Of a stretch of 35,081 nucleotides of DNA, positions 15,712-23,957 are shown in pieces. Origin of the DNA: Selenomonas sp. (GTDB lineage Bacteria > Bacillota > Negativicutes > Selenomonadales > Selenomonadaceae); the NCBI RefSeq assembly GCF_022771645.1, contig NZ_JALFCU010000044.1:1-35081 (forward strand). Direction: 5' to 3'. The stretch's first letter is position 1, and every line of letters starts with the position of its first letter. The translations under genes and the position numbers were made by a program. Under the pieces are notes generated by a model that was not told the origin of the DNA, made no database searches, and was given only the letters and a program-made list of their open reading frames with translations.

Positions 15712-17031
15712 ATGGAACAGCAAGTTGACTTGCAAGCCCTCAAGCGAAAACGGGATCTTCGCATCATCTTCCCCGTCTTCCTCGTCTCCATCATCGCCTG
15801 CCTCGACCGCGTGAACATCTCGTACGCGGCGCTGACGATGAAAGCCGACCTCGGCTGGCTCACGCCGGAAATCTACGGCGCGGGCGCCGGCATTTTCTTC
15901 GCCGGCTATCTGCTGCTCGAAATCCCGGGCTCGCTCGTCGCGGCGAAGTTCTCGGCGACGAAATGGATCGCGCGCATCATGTTCACGTGGGGTCTTGTCT
16001 GCGTGCTCATGGCGTTCATGCAGACGCAAGCGGAATTTTATCTCTATCGTTTCTTGCTCGGCGCTTCGGAAGCGAGCTTCTATCCCGTCATCTACTCCGT
16101 GCTGTTCCCGCGTTGGTTCACGGGCCGCGAGCGCGCACGCGCGACGAGCCTGATGCTCGGCTCGCTGCTCCTCGCGAACATCATCGGCGCACCGCTCTCG
16201 GGCGTGTTGCTGCAGACGTCGTTCTTCGGTATGCACGGCTGGCAGGAACTCTTCATCATTGAGGCCGTGCCGGCGCTTCTGTTCTCCGTCATGTTCTTCT
16301 TCGGCGTGAAAGACCGTCCCGATCAGGTCGGCTGGCTCACGGATGCAGAAAAAGCGTATCTCACGAAATCGTATGAAGAAGAAAAAGCTGCCATGCAGAA
16401 CAAAAAGAAATACACGGTGCTGCAGGCGTTCAAAGATCCGAAAGTCCTCCGCCTCTGCCTCATCTATTTTCTCTGGGTCGTCGGTTTCTGGGGCTTCTAC
16501 TTCTGGATGCCGACGGTGCTCAAGCAGCTCTCCGGCTGGTCGACGCAGCTCCTCGGCGGCGCCATCGCCATCCCGATGACGGTCGCGCTCCTCGTGCAGT
16601 GCGCTATCGGCTGGTCGTCGTCGCGCACGGGCGACAAGGTCTGGCACGTTGCGCTGACGCTCATGGCCGGCGCTGCCGGCCTCGCGCTCTCGCCGTTTGC
16701 GAGCGACACGACGGTCGCGCTCGTCCTCATCTGTCTCTCGGCCATCGGCATCCATGCCGCGATGGGCGTCTGGTGGACGATCCCGACGACATTCCTCACG
16801 GGCCCGGCGGCCGCGGGATCCGTCGCGCTCATCAATTCGTGCGGCAACCTCGGCGGCTGGGTCGGCCCGTACATGATGGGCTGGATCAAGACGAACACGG
16901 GCGCGTTCGACCTCGGCTACTTCATCATGGGCGGCATGATGTTCGCGGCAGCGCTCCTCGTGCTGACAATCAAGTACGGCTTCTCCTTCTCGCACAAGCA
17001 CGAGGAAGAGGCGGCTGTTGCAGAAAACTAA
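15712..17031 (+). CDS. MFS transporter, anion:cation symporter (ACS) type
   Basis: This 439-residue, twelve-helix transporter shows ACS-subfamily marks: CLDRVNISYAALTM at the first helix, YLLLEIPGSLVAAKFSATKW, and FLLGASEASFYPVI with PRWFTGRERARATS. ACS proteins usually import organic anions such as sugar acids, tartrate or phthalate. Here the gene is under a T-box, so its expression follows the charging of an amino-acid tRNA, probably Ile. That suggests the cargo is an amino acid or a precursor such as a branched-chain keto acid. This link is inference; no biosynthetic gene is adjacent. AGGAGG precedes the ATG at normal spacing, and a strong terminator follows. Confidence 0.9.
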   Translation: MEQQVDLQALKRKRDLRIIFPVFLVSIIACLDRVNISYAALTMKADLGWLTPEIYGAGAGIFFAGYLLLEIPGSLVAAKFSATKWIARIMFTWGLVCVLMAFMQTQAEFYLYRFLLGASEASFYPVIYSVLFPRWFTGRERARATSLMLGSLLLANIIGAPLSGVLLQTSFFGMHGWQELFIIEAVPALLFSVMFFFGVKDRPDQVGWLTDAEKAYLTKSYEEEKAAMQNKKKYTVLQAFKDPKVLRLCLIYFLWVVGFWGFYFWMPTVLKQLSGWSTQLLGGAIAIPMTVALLVQCAIGWSSSRTGDKVWHVALTLMAGAAGLALSPFASDTTVALVLICLSAIGIHAAMGVWWTIPTTFLTGPAAAGSVALINSCGNLGGWVGPYMMGWIKTNTGAFDLGYFIMGGMMFAAALLVLTIKYGFSFSHKHEEEAAVAEN

Positions 17032-17047
17032 AGATAAAGGAAACTAG

Positions 17048-17092
17048 GAATCGCCTCGTTCAACATGATCGTTGGACGAGGCGATTCTTTTC
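17048..17092 (+). terminator. terminator of the MFS gene
   Basis: GAATCGCCTCGT (17048-17059) pairs with ACGAGGCGATTC (17076-17087), with an inner CAAC/GTTG stem, followed by a T-rich tail. Confidence 0.9.
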
Positions 17093-17107
17093 TGCTCGTG
17101 ATTCGAA

Positions 17108-17136
17108 TTGACACGAATGATTCGAATCATTATAAT
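17108..17136 (+). promoter_or_regulatory. perfect consensus sigma-70 promoter
   Basis: TTGACA (17108-17113), exactly 17 bp, and TATAAT (17131-17136) match consensus at every position. The downstream gene is a putative regulator, so such a strong promoter is presumably held down by the palindrome in its spacer. Confidence 0.92.
17116..17131 (+). promoter_or_regulatory. 16-bp palindromic operator in the promoter spacer
   Basis: AATGATTCGAATCATT is a perfect palindrome filling most of the -35/-10 spacer. Its core ATTCGAAT recurs at 17101-17108, with centres 19 bp (about two helical turns) apart. Cooperative binding of a dimeric regulator is likely, plausibly the product of the gene that follows. 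Confidence 0.75.
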
Positions 17137-17162
17137 GATGAGGAGAAAGGATGTGAATCGTT

Positions 17163-18497
17163 ATGCTGGCTTTTGAAAATGAAACGACGGAGTATAAGCG
17201 AGAACTGACGGAAGGCCTAAAAAAAGAAGTGTTGGCGTTTGCAAATACCGCCGGTGGTTCCATTTATATCGGTGTGGAAGACGATGGGACGGTTGTCGGT
17301 GTGGAGCAACCGGATGACGTGATGCTGCGGATCAGCGGTATGTTGCGTGATTCGATTCATCCGGATATCTTGATGTTTGTCCGTATCCGTGCCGAAAGGA
17401 TGGAAGGGCATGCCGTTATTTGTGTCTCTGTTTCTGAAGGTACGAACAAGCCGCATTATCTCGTCAAGCATGGATTGAAACCGTCTGGCGTTTATGTGCG
17501 CAGGGGAAGCGCATCTGTTCCAGCGTCGTCCGAACAGATCCGCCGGATGATCAAGGAAACGGACGGCGATGTATTTGAAGAAAATCTGTCGCTCGTGCAA
17601 GACCTCACATTTCAAAAGGCAAAAAGCATTTTCGAAGCGCATCACATGATGCTTGGACCATCACAGATGCAGACACTCGGACTCTGCCGAAAGGATCGTG
17701 CGTTCACGAATCTCGCGCTTATGCTTTCTGACCAATGCCCGTTTTCCATCAAGGCGGCGGTCTTTCAAGGGACGGATCAATCGCTGTTTCAGGATCGGCG
17801 TGAGTTCATGGGCTCTCTGTTTTCACAAATGGAAGATTGCTATGCATTCCTGCAATTGAATAATCCTTTGGGGGCGACGTTCCGTGGGTTGTATCGGAAA
17901 GATGAAAAAGCCTATCCCGATGAGGCTGTCCGCGAGGCATTGCTCAACTGCATCGTGCACCGCGATTATTCCTTCCATGCGAGTACCATCATCAGTATCT
18001 ATTCCAATCGCATGGAGTTCGTCTCCATCGGCGGCCTGCTGCCCGGCGTGCAAAAGGAAGATGTTTTGCTCGGACTCTCTGTTTGCCGCAACAAGCGTCT
18101 GGCACAGATTTTTTATCGGCTGGAACTCATCGAGGCTTTTGGTACGGGATTGCTCAAAATTCGGAATGCGTATCAAAAGAGCGCAGCCAAGCCGGAATTG
18201 TTTGTGACGCAGAACGCATTCAAGCTGGTTCTCCCGAAGATGACGGAGGCGGCAGGCCGATTGGAAGCGGTTGTCGTGTGTGAGGCATCGTTGGAGGAAA
18301 CGCCCAAAACATCAAAAGAGGAAGCGGCGATCCTTGCACTGGCAGGAAAGCGGACGGATATCACGCGAAAAGACGTGGAGGGGCTGCTGCAAGTGAGCAG
18401 CGCGACGGCGACGCGCGTGTTGCGGGCGATGGTAGAACGGGGAAGCTTGCTACGCTTTGGCAAAGGGAAAGGAACGCGATATCGGCGGAACGATTAA
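17163..18497 (+). CDS. AlbA_2 domain regulator with C-terminal winged helix
   Basis: This 444-residue protein begins with an AlbA_2 domain (ENETTEYKRELTEGLKKEVLAFANTAGGSIYIGVEDDG). A HATPase_c_4-like middle follows (VREALLNCIVHRDYSFHAS, GLLPGVQKEDVLLG and LIEAFGTGLLKI). It ends in a winged helix (about residues 390-440, DVEGLLQVSSATATRVLRAMVERGSLL). It resembles the protein at 8385 in plan but lacks the TTQ linker. Putative transcriptional regulator; autoregulation is suggested by the palindrome in its own promoter. AAAGG at 17146-17150 is 12 nt before the ATG. Codon use is visibly less GC-rich than the neighbours, a possible sign of acquisition. Confidence 0.82.
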   Translation: MLAFENETTEYKRELTEGLKKEVLAFANTAGGSIYIGVEDDGTVVGVEQPDDVMLRISGMLRDSIHPDILMFVRIRAERMEGHAVICVSVSEGTNKPHYLVKHGLKPSGVYVRRGSASVPASSEQIRRMIKETDGDVFEENLSLVQDLTFQKAKSIFEAHHMMLGPSQMQTLGLCRKDRAFTNLALMLSDQCPFSIKAAVFQGTDQSLFQDRREFMGSLFSQMEDCYAFLQLNNPLGATFRGLYRKDEKAYPDEAVREALLNCIVHRDYSFHASTIISIYSNRMEFVSIGGLLPGVQKEDVLLGLSVCRNKRLAQIFYRLELIEAFGTGLLKIRNAYQKSAAKPELFVTQNAFKLVLPKMTEAAGRLEAVVVCEASLEETPKTSKEEAAILALAGKRTDITRKDVEGLLQVSSATATRVLRAMVERGSLLRFGKGKGTRYRRND

Positions 18498-18627
18498 AAG
18501 ATAATTTTTCTGGGAAAAAAGAAGGAATTTTGTGAAATGAAGCGAAAATAATAGGAGAAAGAACGGGGGAAACTTTCAAATATGTTTTTGCAGATAAAGG
18601 CACACTTCACAGAGGGGGAACTTATCT
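18498..18627. other. A-rich intergenic region, no clear element
   Basis: This 130-bp stretch before the chemotaxis gene is much more A-rich than its surroundings. I see no convincing terminator for the gene before it, no clear sigma-70, sigma-28 or sigma-54 promoter, and no reading frame. Only a GGGGG-type ribosome site near 18613 belongs to the next gene. Confidence 0.5.
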
Positions 18628-20424
18628 ATGGAACTGTCATCCATGAAGACACGGCTGATCGCAGTCATCAGCGGCGTGTCGCTCGCATCGACCATCTTGA
18701 TCGGCGGCTTCTTCATCTTTGAGACCGTTCGGGAGAATCAAGAGAGCATCGCAAGCTACCGTCAGGACCTTGAGTCGAATGTCGAGACGCAGTTGAAGGA
18801 AGAGACACAGGTCGCCGTCAGCATCCTCGAAGAGTACAACAAGAAAGCCCAGGCCGGCGAGATGCCGATCGAGCAGGCGAAGAAGGAAGCGGCCGACCGC
18901 GTGCGCGACCTCCGCTATGACAACGGCAAAGGCTATTTTTGGATCGACACGAAAGAGGGCGTCAACGTCGTCCTCCTCGGCCGTGACGTCGAGGGCAAGA
19001 GCCGCATCGATCTCGTCGACCAGAACGGCGTCCATTTCATCCAGGAAATGATCAAGAACGGCTTGCAGGAGGGCGGCGGCTACACCGACCTCGAGTTTGC
19101 GAAGCCGGGCGAGACGGAGCCGTTGCCGAAGCGCAACTACACGGTGCTGTATGCGCCGTTCAACTGGGTCATCGGCACGGGCGTCTGGATTGATGACATC
19201 GATGCCGCCGTGGCCGCGCATACGGAAGTCTGCGATGCGAAACTCCGCTCGCAGATCGTGACGTCGCTCATCGTCATGGTCGTCATGCAGCTCATCTTCA
19301 TCGCGTTTGCGCGCTACATCGGTTCGAACATCGCCGGACCGATCTTGAAGGTCACGAAGCGCATGGAAGTCATCGGCACGGGCGACTTCACGCTCAGCTC
19401 GCAGGATGCGGCCGAGCTCGACAGCCTCGCTGCGCGCCCCGACGAAATCGGCAAGATGGCGCACGCCATGAAGGACATGAATGAAAAAGTCCGCGAGCTC
19501 ATGCGCGATGTCGCGCAGACGGCGGAATACCTCGCGGCGGCCTCGGAAGAGCTCACGTCGACGGCAGACCAGGCCGCCGAGGTCAGCCAGTCCATCGCTG
19601 ATTCCGTCGTGAATGTCGCCGGCTCGTGCAGCGAGCAGTTCACGGACGTCGAGACGGCGAACGAGCACACGCAGAAGCTCACGGAGAACATGGAGTCGTT
19701 CCGCCAGAACCTCGACAATGCCGGCAAGAAGGTCGACGAGACGAGCGCCGTCGCGGCCAAGGGCGGCGAGGACGTCAAGACGGCCGTCACGGGCATGCAG
19801 TCCATCGAGAAGAACGTCGGCCACATTGCGGAGCTCATCGAAGGCCTCGGTGAGAACAGCAAGGAGATCGGCGCTATCGTCGCGACGATTTCGGAAATCG
19901 CCGACCAGACGAACCTCCTCGCGCTGAACGCCGCCATCGAGGCCGCGCGCGCAGGCGAGCATGGCCGCGGGTTCTCCGTCGTCGCGGACGAAGTCCGCAA
20001 GCTCGCCGAGCAGTCGCAGGAGGCTGCCGGCGAAATCTCGAACCGCATCGGCAAGATCCAGCAGTCGACGGACGAAGCGGTCGAGGCGATGCATGCCGGC
20101 CTCGCGGAGGTCATGAACGGCACGAAGACCGTGCAGTCGACAGGTACCTCGTTCCAGGGCATCGTCGGCATGGTCGGCGAAGTCGCGACGAACTCGGACG
20201 CCATGGTGGATTCCGTGCATGTGCTCACGTCGAGCATCGAAGAGATCAGTCGCGCCATCGAGCAGATCAACGAGAAGAGCCGTTCCGTCGCCGACGAGGC
20301 GCAGACCGTTTCGGCCTCGACGGAAGAGGAAACGGCATCGATGCACGAGATCGCCGACGCGAGCCGCAAGCTCGCCGAACAGGCGCAAGACCTGCAGAAC
20401 GCGATTGCCGTGTTCAAGATCTGA
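18628..20424 (+). CDS. methyl-accepting chemotaxis protein with Cache sensor
   Basis: This 598-residue receptor has a first membrane helix (about 8-32), a periplasmic single-Cache (sCache_2-type) domain (about 35-200, with DNGKGYFWIDTKEGVNVV and PFNWVIGTGVWIDDI), and a second helix (about 208-232). A HAMP linker and a long signalling coiled coil follow. The CheA/CheW-binding tip IADQTNLLALNAAIEAARAG is intact, so it can control flagellar or similar motility. The ligand is unknown; sCache_2 domains often bind short carboxylates. No other chemotaxis genes are in view. It is followed 30 bp later by a small gene before the shared terminator. Confidence 0.93.
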   Translation: MELSSMKTRLIAVISGVSLASTILIGGFFIFETVRENQESIASYRQDLESNVETQLKEETQVAVSILEEYNKKAQAGEMPIEQAKKEAADRVRDLRYDNGKGYFWIDTKEGVNVVLLGRDVEGKSRIDLVDQNGVHFIQEMIKNGLQEGGGYTDLEFAKPGETEPLPKRNYTVLYAPFNWVIGTGVWIDDIDAAVAAHTEVCDAKLRSQIVTSLIVMVVMQLIFIAFARYIGSNIAGPILKVTKRMEVIGTGDFTLSSQDAAELDSLAARPDEIGKMAHAMKDMNEKVRELMRDVAQTAEYLAAASEELTSTADQAAEVSQSIADSVVNVAGSCSEQFTDVETANEHTQKLTENMESFRQNLDNAGKKVDETSAVAAKGGEDVKTAVTGMQSIEKNVGHIAELIEGLGENSKEIGAIVATISEIADQTNLLALNAAIEAARAGEHGRGFSVVADEVRKLAEQSQEAAGEISNRIGKIQQSTDEAVEAMHAGLAEVMNGTKTVQSTGTSFQGIVGMVGEVATNSDAMVDSVHVLTSSIEEISRAIEQINEKSRSVADEAQTVSASTEEETASMHEIADASRKLAEQAQDLQNAIAVFKI

Positions 20425-20454
20425 GATGCATCGCGAGAAGAGAGGAACATCCGA

Positions 20455-20805
20455 ATGACAAAAGAAGAACTCAAAGCTGTAGCGACAAAAGTCATGGAAG
20501 CGCCGTCGTGCTTCGGCGGCCTCAAAGACCTCATTACTGCTTGGCAGAGCGCCATTGGCACGCCAGGCGAGAAGGCGTCGGCTGAGAAGATGATCGCCGG
20601 CCTCAAGGAGTGCGTCCATTCCATCGACGATGCGATTTCCTTTGCCGGTTCGCCGAGAGGCGAGGAGATTCTCGGCAAAGAAGGGGCGGCAAGCTTTTTG
20701 AAAGCAGCAAAAGAAGCAAAGGCCAACGGCGAAACTGCCTGCCTCTGCCCGGCTTGCCAGAGCGGCAAGATTCTGCTCGCGCATGAGAAGGAACTGCTTG
20801 GTTGA
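20455..20805 (+). CDS. small cysteine-containing protein of unknown function
   Basis: This 116-residue, alpha-helical soluble protein is not assigned to a family I can name. It has four cysteines: one near the N-terminus (APSCFGG), one central (KECVHSID) and a C-terminal CLCPAC cluster, which could form a metal or redox site. An AGAGGAAC ribosome site precedes the ATG. It lies 30 bp behind the chemotaxis receptor and before a strong terminator, so the two are probably co-transcribed. Whether it acts in signalling is unknown. Confidence 0.75.
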   Translation: MTKEELKAVATKVMEAPSCFGGLKDLITAWQSAIGTPGEKASAEKMIAGLKECVHSIDDAISFAGSPRGEEILGKEGAASFLKAAKEAKANGETACLCPACQSGKILLAHEKELLG

Positions 20806-20828
20806 TTGGTTTTTCTGAGAGACTATTT

Positions 20829-20867
20829 GCGGCAACGCACGATGGATTCGTGCGCTGCCGCTTTTCT
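20829..20867 (+). terminator. terminator of the chemotaxis gene pair
   Basis: GCGGCA-A-CGCACGA pairs with TCGTGCG-C-TGCCGC around a short loop, followed by TTTTCTTTT. Confidence 0.88.
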
Positions 20868-20900
20868 TTTGCATCACATCTGCCATTTTACGTGGATTTC

Positions 20901-20909
20901 TGATATACT
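20901..20909 (+). promoter_or_regulatory. extended -10 promoter of the Mrp gene
   Basis: TGATATACT contains a TGN extension and the -10 hexamer TATACT. The -35 (TGCCAT at 20881) is weak. The start codon lies 39 bp downstream with AGGAGG between. Confidence 0.55.
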
Positions 20910-20948
20910 AAGCTCAGTGTAAATTTGAAACGGTAGGAGGATTCCTCA

Positions 20949-21788
20949 ATGAGTGAAGAAACTTGCAATCATGATTGTTCGGCGTGCGGCGAGTCGTGCG
21001 GGTCGCGGCAGGCGCCGATGGATCTCAAAGCGCCTTTGAACGAACAGTCGCACGTCAAGCACGTCTATGCCGTCGTTAGCGGCAAGGGCGGCGTCGGCAA
21101 GAGCCTCGTGACGGCGCTTATGGCCGTGAAGGCGCGGCAGGTCGGCTATCAGACGGCCATCCTCGATGCGGACATCACGGGCCCTTCCATCCCGAAGGCG
21201 TTCGGGATCAAGGAGCACGCGACGGGCGATGCGGAGCATCTCTATCCCGTCATGACGCGCACGGGCGTCGAGGTCATGAGCATGAACCTCTTGCTCGAGA
21301 AGACGACGGACCCCGTCGTCTGGCGCGGTCCGATCATCAGCAACACCGTCACGCAGTTCTGGTCGACGGTCGTCTGGGGCGACGTCGAGTACATGTTCGT
21401 CGATATGCCGCCGGGAACGGGCGACGTACCGCTGACGGTCTTCCAGTCGCTGCCCATCGACGGCATCATCGTCGTCGCCTCGCCGCAGGAGCAGGTCGCG
21501 ATGATCGTGGAAAAATCCATCACGATGGCGAACCTCATGCAGGTGCCGGTCGTCGCGCTCGTCGAGAACATGAGCTATTTCAAATGCCCAGACTGCGGCA
21601 AGGTGCATCACATCTTCGGCAAGAGCCACGCGGAAGAAATCGCGAAGAAATACGGCATCGAGACGTACTGCCAGCTTCCGATTGACCCGGACTTGGCAAC
21701 TGCCGTCGACAAGGGCGAGATCGAGTTTACGATGAACGACGAGCTCGATCCAATCGTCGCGATGCTAAAGAAAATGGATAACAAGTGA
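20949..21788 (+). CDS. Mrp/NBP35-family iron-sulfur cluster carrier ATPase
   Basis: This 279-residue P-loop ATPase has a deviant Walker A GKGGVGKS (about residues 44-51), Walker B-type DMPPGTGD and the C-terminal FKCPDCGKVHHIFG, whose CxxC binds a bridging Fe-S cluster in the dimer. A short N-terminal extension carries CNHDCSACGESCG, like the NBP35/ApbC ferredoxin-like cluster site. Family members load or carry Fe-S clusters to apoproteins. AGGAGG lies 8 nt before the ATG. No other Fe-S assembly genes are adjacent. The next gene is separated by a palindromic repeat. Confidence 0.92.
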   Translation: MSEETCNHDCSACGESCGSRQAPMDLKAPLNEQSHVKHVYAVVSGKGGVGKSLVTALMAVKARQVGYQTAILDADITGPSIPKAFGIKEHATGDAEHLYPVMTRTGVEVMSMNLLLEKTTDPVVWRGPIISNTVTQFWSTVVWGDVEYMFVDMPPGTGDVPLTVFQSLPIDGIIVVASPQEQVAMIVEKSITMANLMQVPVVALVENMSYFKCPDCGKVHHIFGKSHAEEIAKKYGIETYCQLPIDPDLATAVDKGEIEFTMNDELDPIVAMLKKMDNK

Positions 21789-21803
21789 TGGCGTGCAGGG
21801 AAA

Positions 21804-21849
21804 CCCTCTCAGTCGCCCTGCGGGCGCCAGCTCTCCCTGAGGGAGAGCC
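21804..21849 (+). repeat. palindromic intergenic repeat (CCCTCTCAGTC family)
   Basis: The element begins CCCTCTCAGTC and contains two adjacent hairpins: CGCCC/GGGCG (21814-21826) and GCTCTCCC-TGA-GGGAGAGC (21830-21848). I recognise this pattern as a dispersed intergenic repeat seen in many gut Firmicutes genomes, from memory rather than a search. It sits between the Mrp and EamA genes, and the ribosome site of the latter starts within 10 bp of its end. Only one copy is present in this window. Confidence 0.65.
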
Positions 21850-21864
21850 TATGGAGATGATTCG

Positions 21865-22749
21865 ATGACGGATCGGCAGAAGGGGATTGCGTGCGCTGTG
21901 ACGGGCGGCGTGTTCTGGGGCGGCTCGGGCGTCGCGGGGCAGTATCTCTTGCAGGAAGCAGCGTTTGCGACGGAATGGATCGTCACGGTGCGGCTGATTT
22001 TTGGCGGGCTCATCTTGCTCGCGATGGATGCCATGCAGCATCACGGCGAGATTTTCCATGTCTGGCAGTCGCGGCGGAATGCCCTTGAATTGCTGTTCTT
22101 TGCGCTGTTCGGCCTCATGGCGGTGTCGTACACGTATTTCGCGAGCATCCGCTACGGCAACGCAGCGGCAGCGACGGTGTTGCAATACCTGATGCCGGCG
22201 TTCATGGTGATTTATGCCACCTTGCGTTATCGCAAGGCACCGAGCGGCGTGCAGGTCGGCTGCGTCGTGCTTGCGATGCTCGGCACGTTCTTCCTCGTGA
22301 CGCACGGCGATATGGGCACGATGTCGATCCCGCTCCCCGCGCTCCTCTGGGGCATCGGGGCTGCCGTCACAGGGGCGATTTACACGATTGCGCCGAAACG
22401 TATGATCCGCGAATGGCGCGCGTCGCTGATCGTTGGATGGGGCATGCTCATCGGCGGAGTGGCGACGGTGCTTGTGCTCCAGCCGTCCTTCCTTTCTGGT
22501 ACGTGGACGGCGACGTCCGCACTGGCACTCAGTTATCTCGTGCTGTTTGGCACGGTCGCTGCATTCGGGCTGTACCTGAACAGCACGAAGTACATCCAGC
22601 CGAGCGAGGCCGGCGTGCTCGCATCCGTCGAGCCGCTGTCGGCCATCGTGCTGTCCGTCGTGCTGCTCGGTGCGAGCTTCGTGGCGATGGATTTCCTCGG
22701 CAGCGCGTGCATCCTCGCGACCGTCGTCATCCTCGCGCGTGTGAAATGA
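21865..22749 (+). CDS. EamA/DMT-superfamily transporter
   Basis: This 294-residue protein has ten predicted membrane helices in two EamA halves (GVFWGGSGVAGQYLL in the first; LLWGIGAAVTGAIYTIA and PLSAIVLSVVLLG in the second). RxxG/S-type family members export metabolites or amino acids; the cargo is unknown. GGAGA precedes the ATG by about 8 nt, directly after the palindromic repeat. Its TGA overlaps the ribosome site of the exported protein that follows, so the genes are likely coupled. Confidence 0.88.
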   Translation: MTDRQKGIACAVTGGVFWGGSGVAGQYLLQEAAFATEWIVTVRLIFGGLILLAMDAMQHHGEIFHVWQSRRNALELLFFALFGLMAVSYTYFASIRYGNAAAATVLQYLMPAFMVIYATLRYRKAPSGVQVGCVVLAMLGTFFLVTHGDMGTMSIPLPALLWGIGAAVTGAIYTIAPKRMIREWRASLIVGWGMLIGGVATVLVLQPSFLSGTWTATSALALSYLVLFGTVAAFGLYLNSTKYIQPSEAGVLASVEPLSAIVLSVVLLGASFVAMDFLGSACILATVVILARVK

Positions 22750-22759
22750 GGTGGAGACC

Positions 22760-23338
22760 ATGAAAAAAATCATTGCATTGTGCATCTGCTTGCTCGTAGC
22801 GCTTTCCACGACCGCGTTCGCCGCGACAGCCACGGGCACGGTCACGGGCTCGACGCACAAGAAAGGCACAGAACGCGCCATGCAGATCCGCTCGGACGAT
22901 GCGCTTGGCATGGGCTCGGTGAGCTGGGACGTCGCTGCGCCGAAAAATTCGAAGCCGAAAGTCACGGCGACGAACTGGCTCATCTCAACATCCGTCGATT
23001 TTTCGAAAATCTCGGACGCGGCGATTTCGGGCTGGTATCGCGAGAACCTCGTGCCGCCGGGCGCGGCGATTTACTTTGCGTCCTCGGATCCTGCGGGCGC
23101 ATATCGTTTCGAGAACATCCCGGTCGGGACGTATTATCTCATGAACCTCGACCCGTTCGGCAAGCCGTTCGACGAAGGACGCATCGAAAAAGAAGCGCGC
23201 CTCGAACTCGAAGCAAAGCTCCCGCATCCCGATGAATTCTACCTCTTCTTCGTCGGCGTGAAGAACTGCCTCGTGCAGAAAGTCACGGTCGAAGCGGGGA
23301 AGGAAACGCACATCAAATTGAGCGCCGTGCGGCTGTGA
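22760..23338 (+). CDS. exported protein of unknown function
   Basis: This 192-residue protein starts with a clear signal peptide (MKKIIALCICLLVALSTTAFA, cleaved about residue 21-22). The mature part is beta-rich and includes AYRFENIPVGTYYLMNL, the pattern of carboxypeptidase-regulatory/SpaA-like Ig folds. It is therefore a small periplasmic or surface protein; no enzyme motif is seen. AGGTGGAG precedes the ATG, and the gene starts 10 bp after the EamA stop. A second exported gene follows 22 bp later. Confidence 0.8.
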   Translation: MKKIIALCICLLVALSTTAFAATATGTVTGSTHKKGTERAMQIRSDDALGMGSVSWDVAAPKNSKPKVTATNWLISTSVDFSKISDAAISGWYRENLVPPGAAIYFASSDPAGAYRFENIPVGTYYLMNLDPFGKPFDEGRIEKEARLELEAKLPHPDEFYLFFVGVKNCLVQKVTVEAGKETHIKLSAVRL

Positions 23339-23360
23339 TTTTTGAAAGGACGTGGGACTG

Positions 23361-23933
23361 TTGAAGAAGATTTTTCTGTTGGTCGCCCTCATTCTGAGCG
23401 TTGCGTGTCCCGTCTGCTTGGCGAATGGGATAAATTCTGTAGAGCGCATCGGCGTGATTCTGATTGGTGGTTCTGATTTTAAGAGCCAAGGCTTCTATCG
23501 GTACGCGAAGGAACATCTCGATGATGAAAACCATCGGTATATCGTAGACGCTGGCGATGAATTGCAGACGAAATACTTGAACTTCTGGATTGACAAAGGC
23601 GAACTGGAAGAACAAGAGGCGAAAAAGAAAGATCTCTTGGATTTCGTCAAGTATTCCGGCTACGACAAGATTCTGTATCTCATCGCAGCTGATCCTGTCA
23701 CGGAAAGCCGTAGAACAGGGATCTTTGGAATTGGCATGTATGTGCGCACGTCCGTACAGATTCGCGGCTTCTTGTGCGATTCTGAAAACATTCTTGCTAC
23801 GCACGTCTCCAATAAAGACGGTGATTCCGAAACGTCTGATCTCCGCGCTCGCCGTGATGCGTTCAACAAGGCGCTTCATGATATGGGAGATTACTTTCCA
23901 GAATACATGGCAAAGCGGAATAGTGGGGAATGA
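23361..23933 (+). CDS. exported protein of unknown function
   Basis: This 190-residue protein begins with a hydrophobic signal sequence (KKIFLLVALILSVACPVCLA). SVAC is a poor lipobox, so cleavage by signal peptidase I after CLA is as likely. The mature part alternates strands and helices (IGVILIGGSDFKSQGFYRYA and KILYLIAADPVTES) and is not recognised. The start is a TTG: AAAGGA at 23345-23350 is 10 nt before it, but only 1 nt before a GTG at 23352. It is the last gene of the run that starts at the EamA gene. Codon use is less GC-rich than the upstream gene. Confidence 0.72.
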   Translation: MKKIFLLVALILSVACPVCLANGINSVERIGVILIGGSDFKSQGFYRYAKEHLDDENHRYIVDAGDELQTKYLNFWIDKGELEEQEAKKKDLLDFVKYSGYDKILYLIAADPVTESRRTGIFGIGMYVRTSVQIRGFLCDSENILATHVSNKDGDSETSDLRARRDAFNKALHDMGDYFPEYMAKRNSGE

Positions 23934-23957
23934 ATCGAATCCCATTAGCAGCAGAAA

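Noticed and set aside
18637..20886. Long minus-strand open frame (749 codons) opposite the chemotaxis gene
   Set aside because: Same reason: a compositional shadow opposite a clearly recognised receptor; the protein is low-complexity and basic/acidic without a fold signature.
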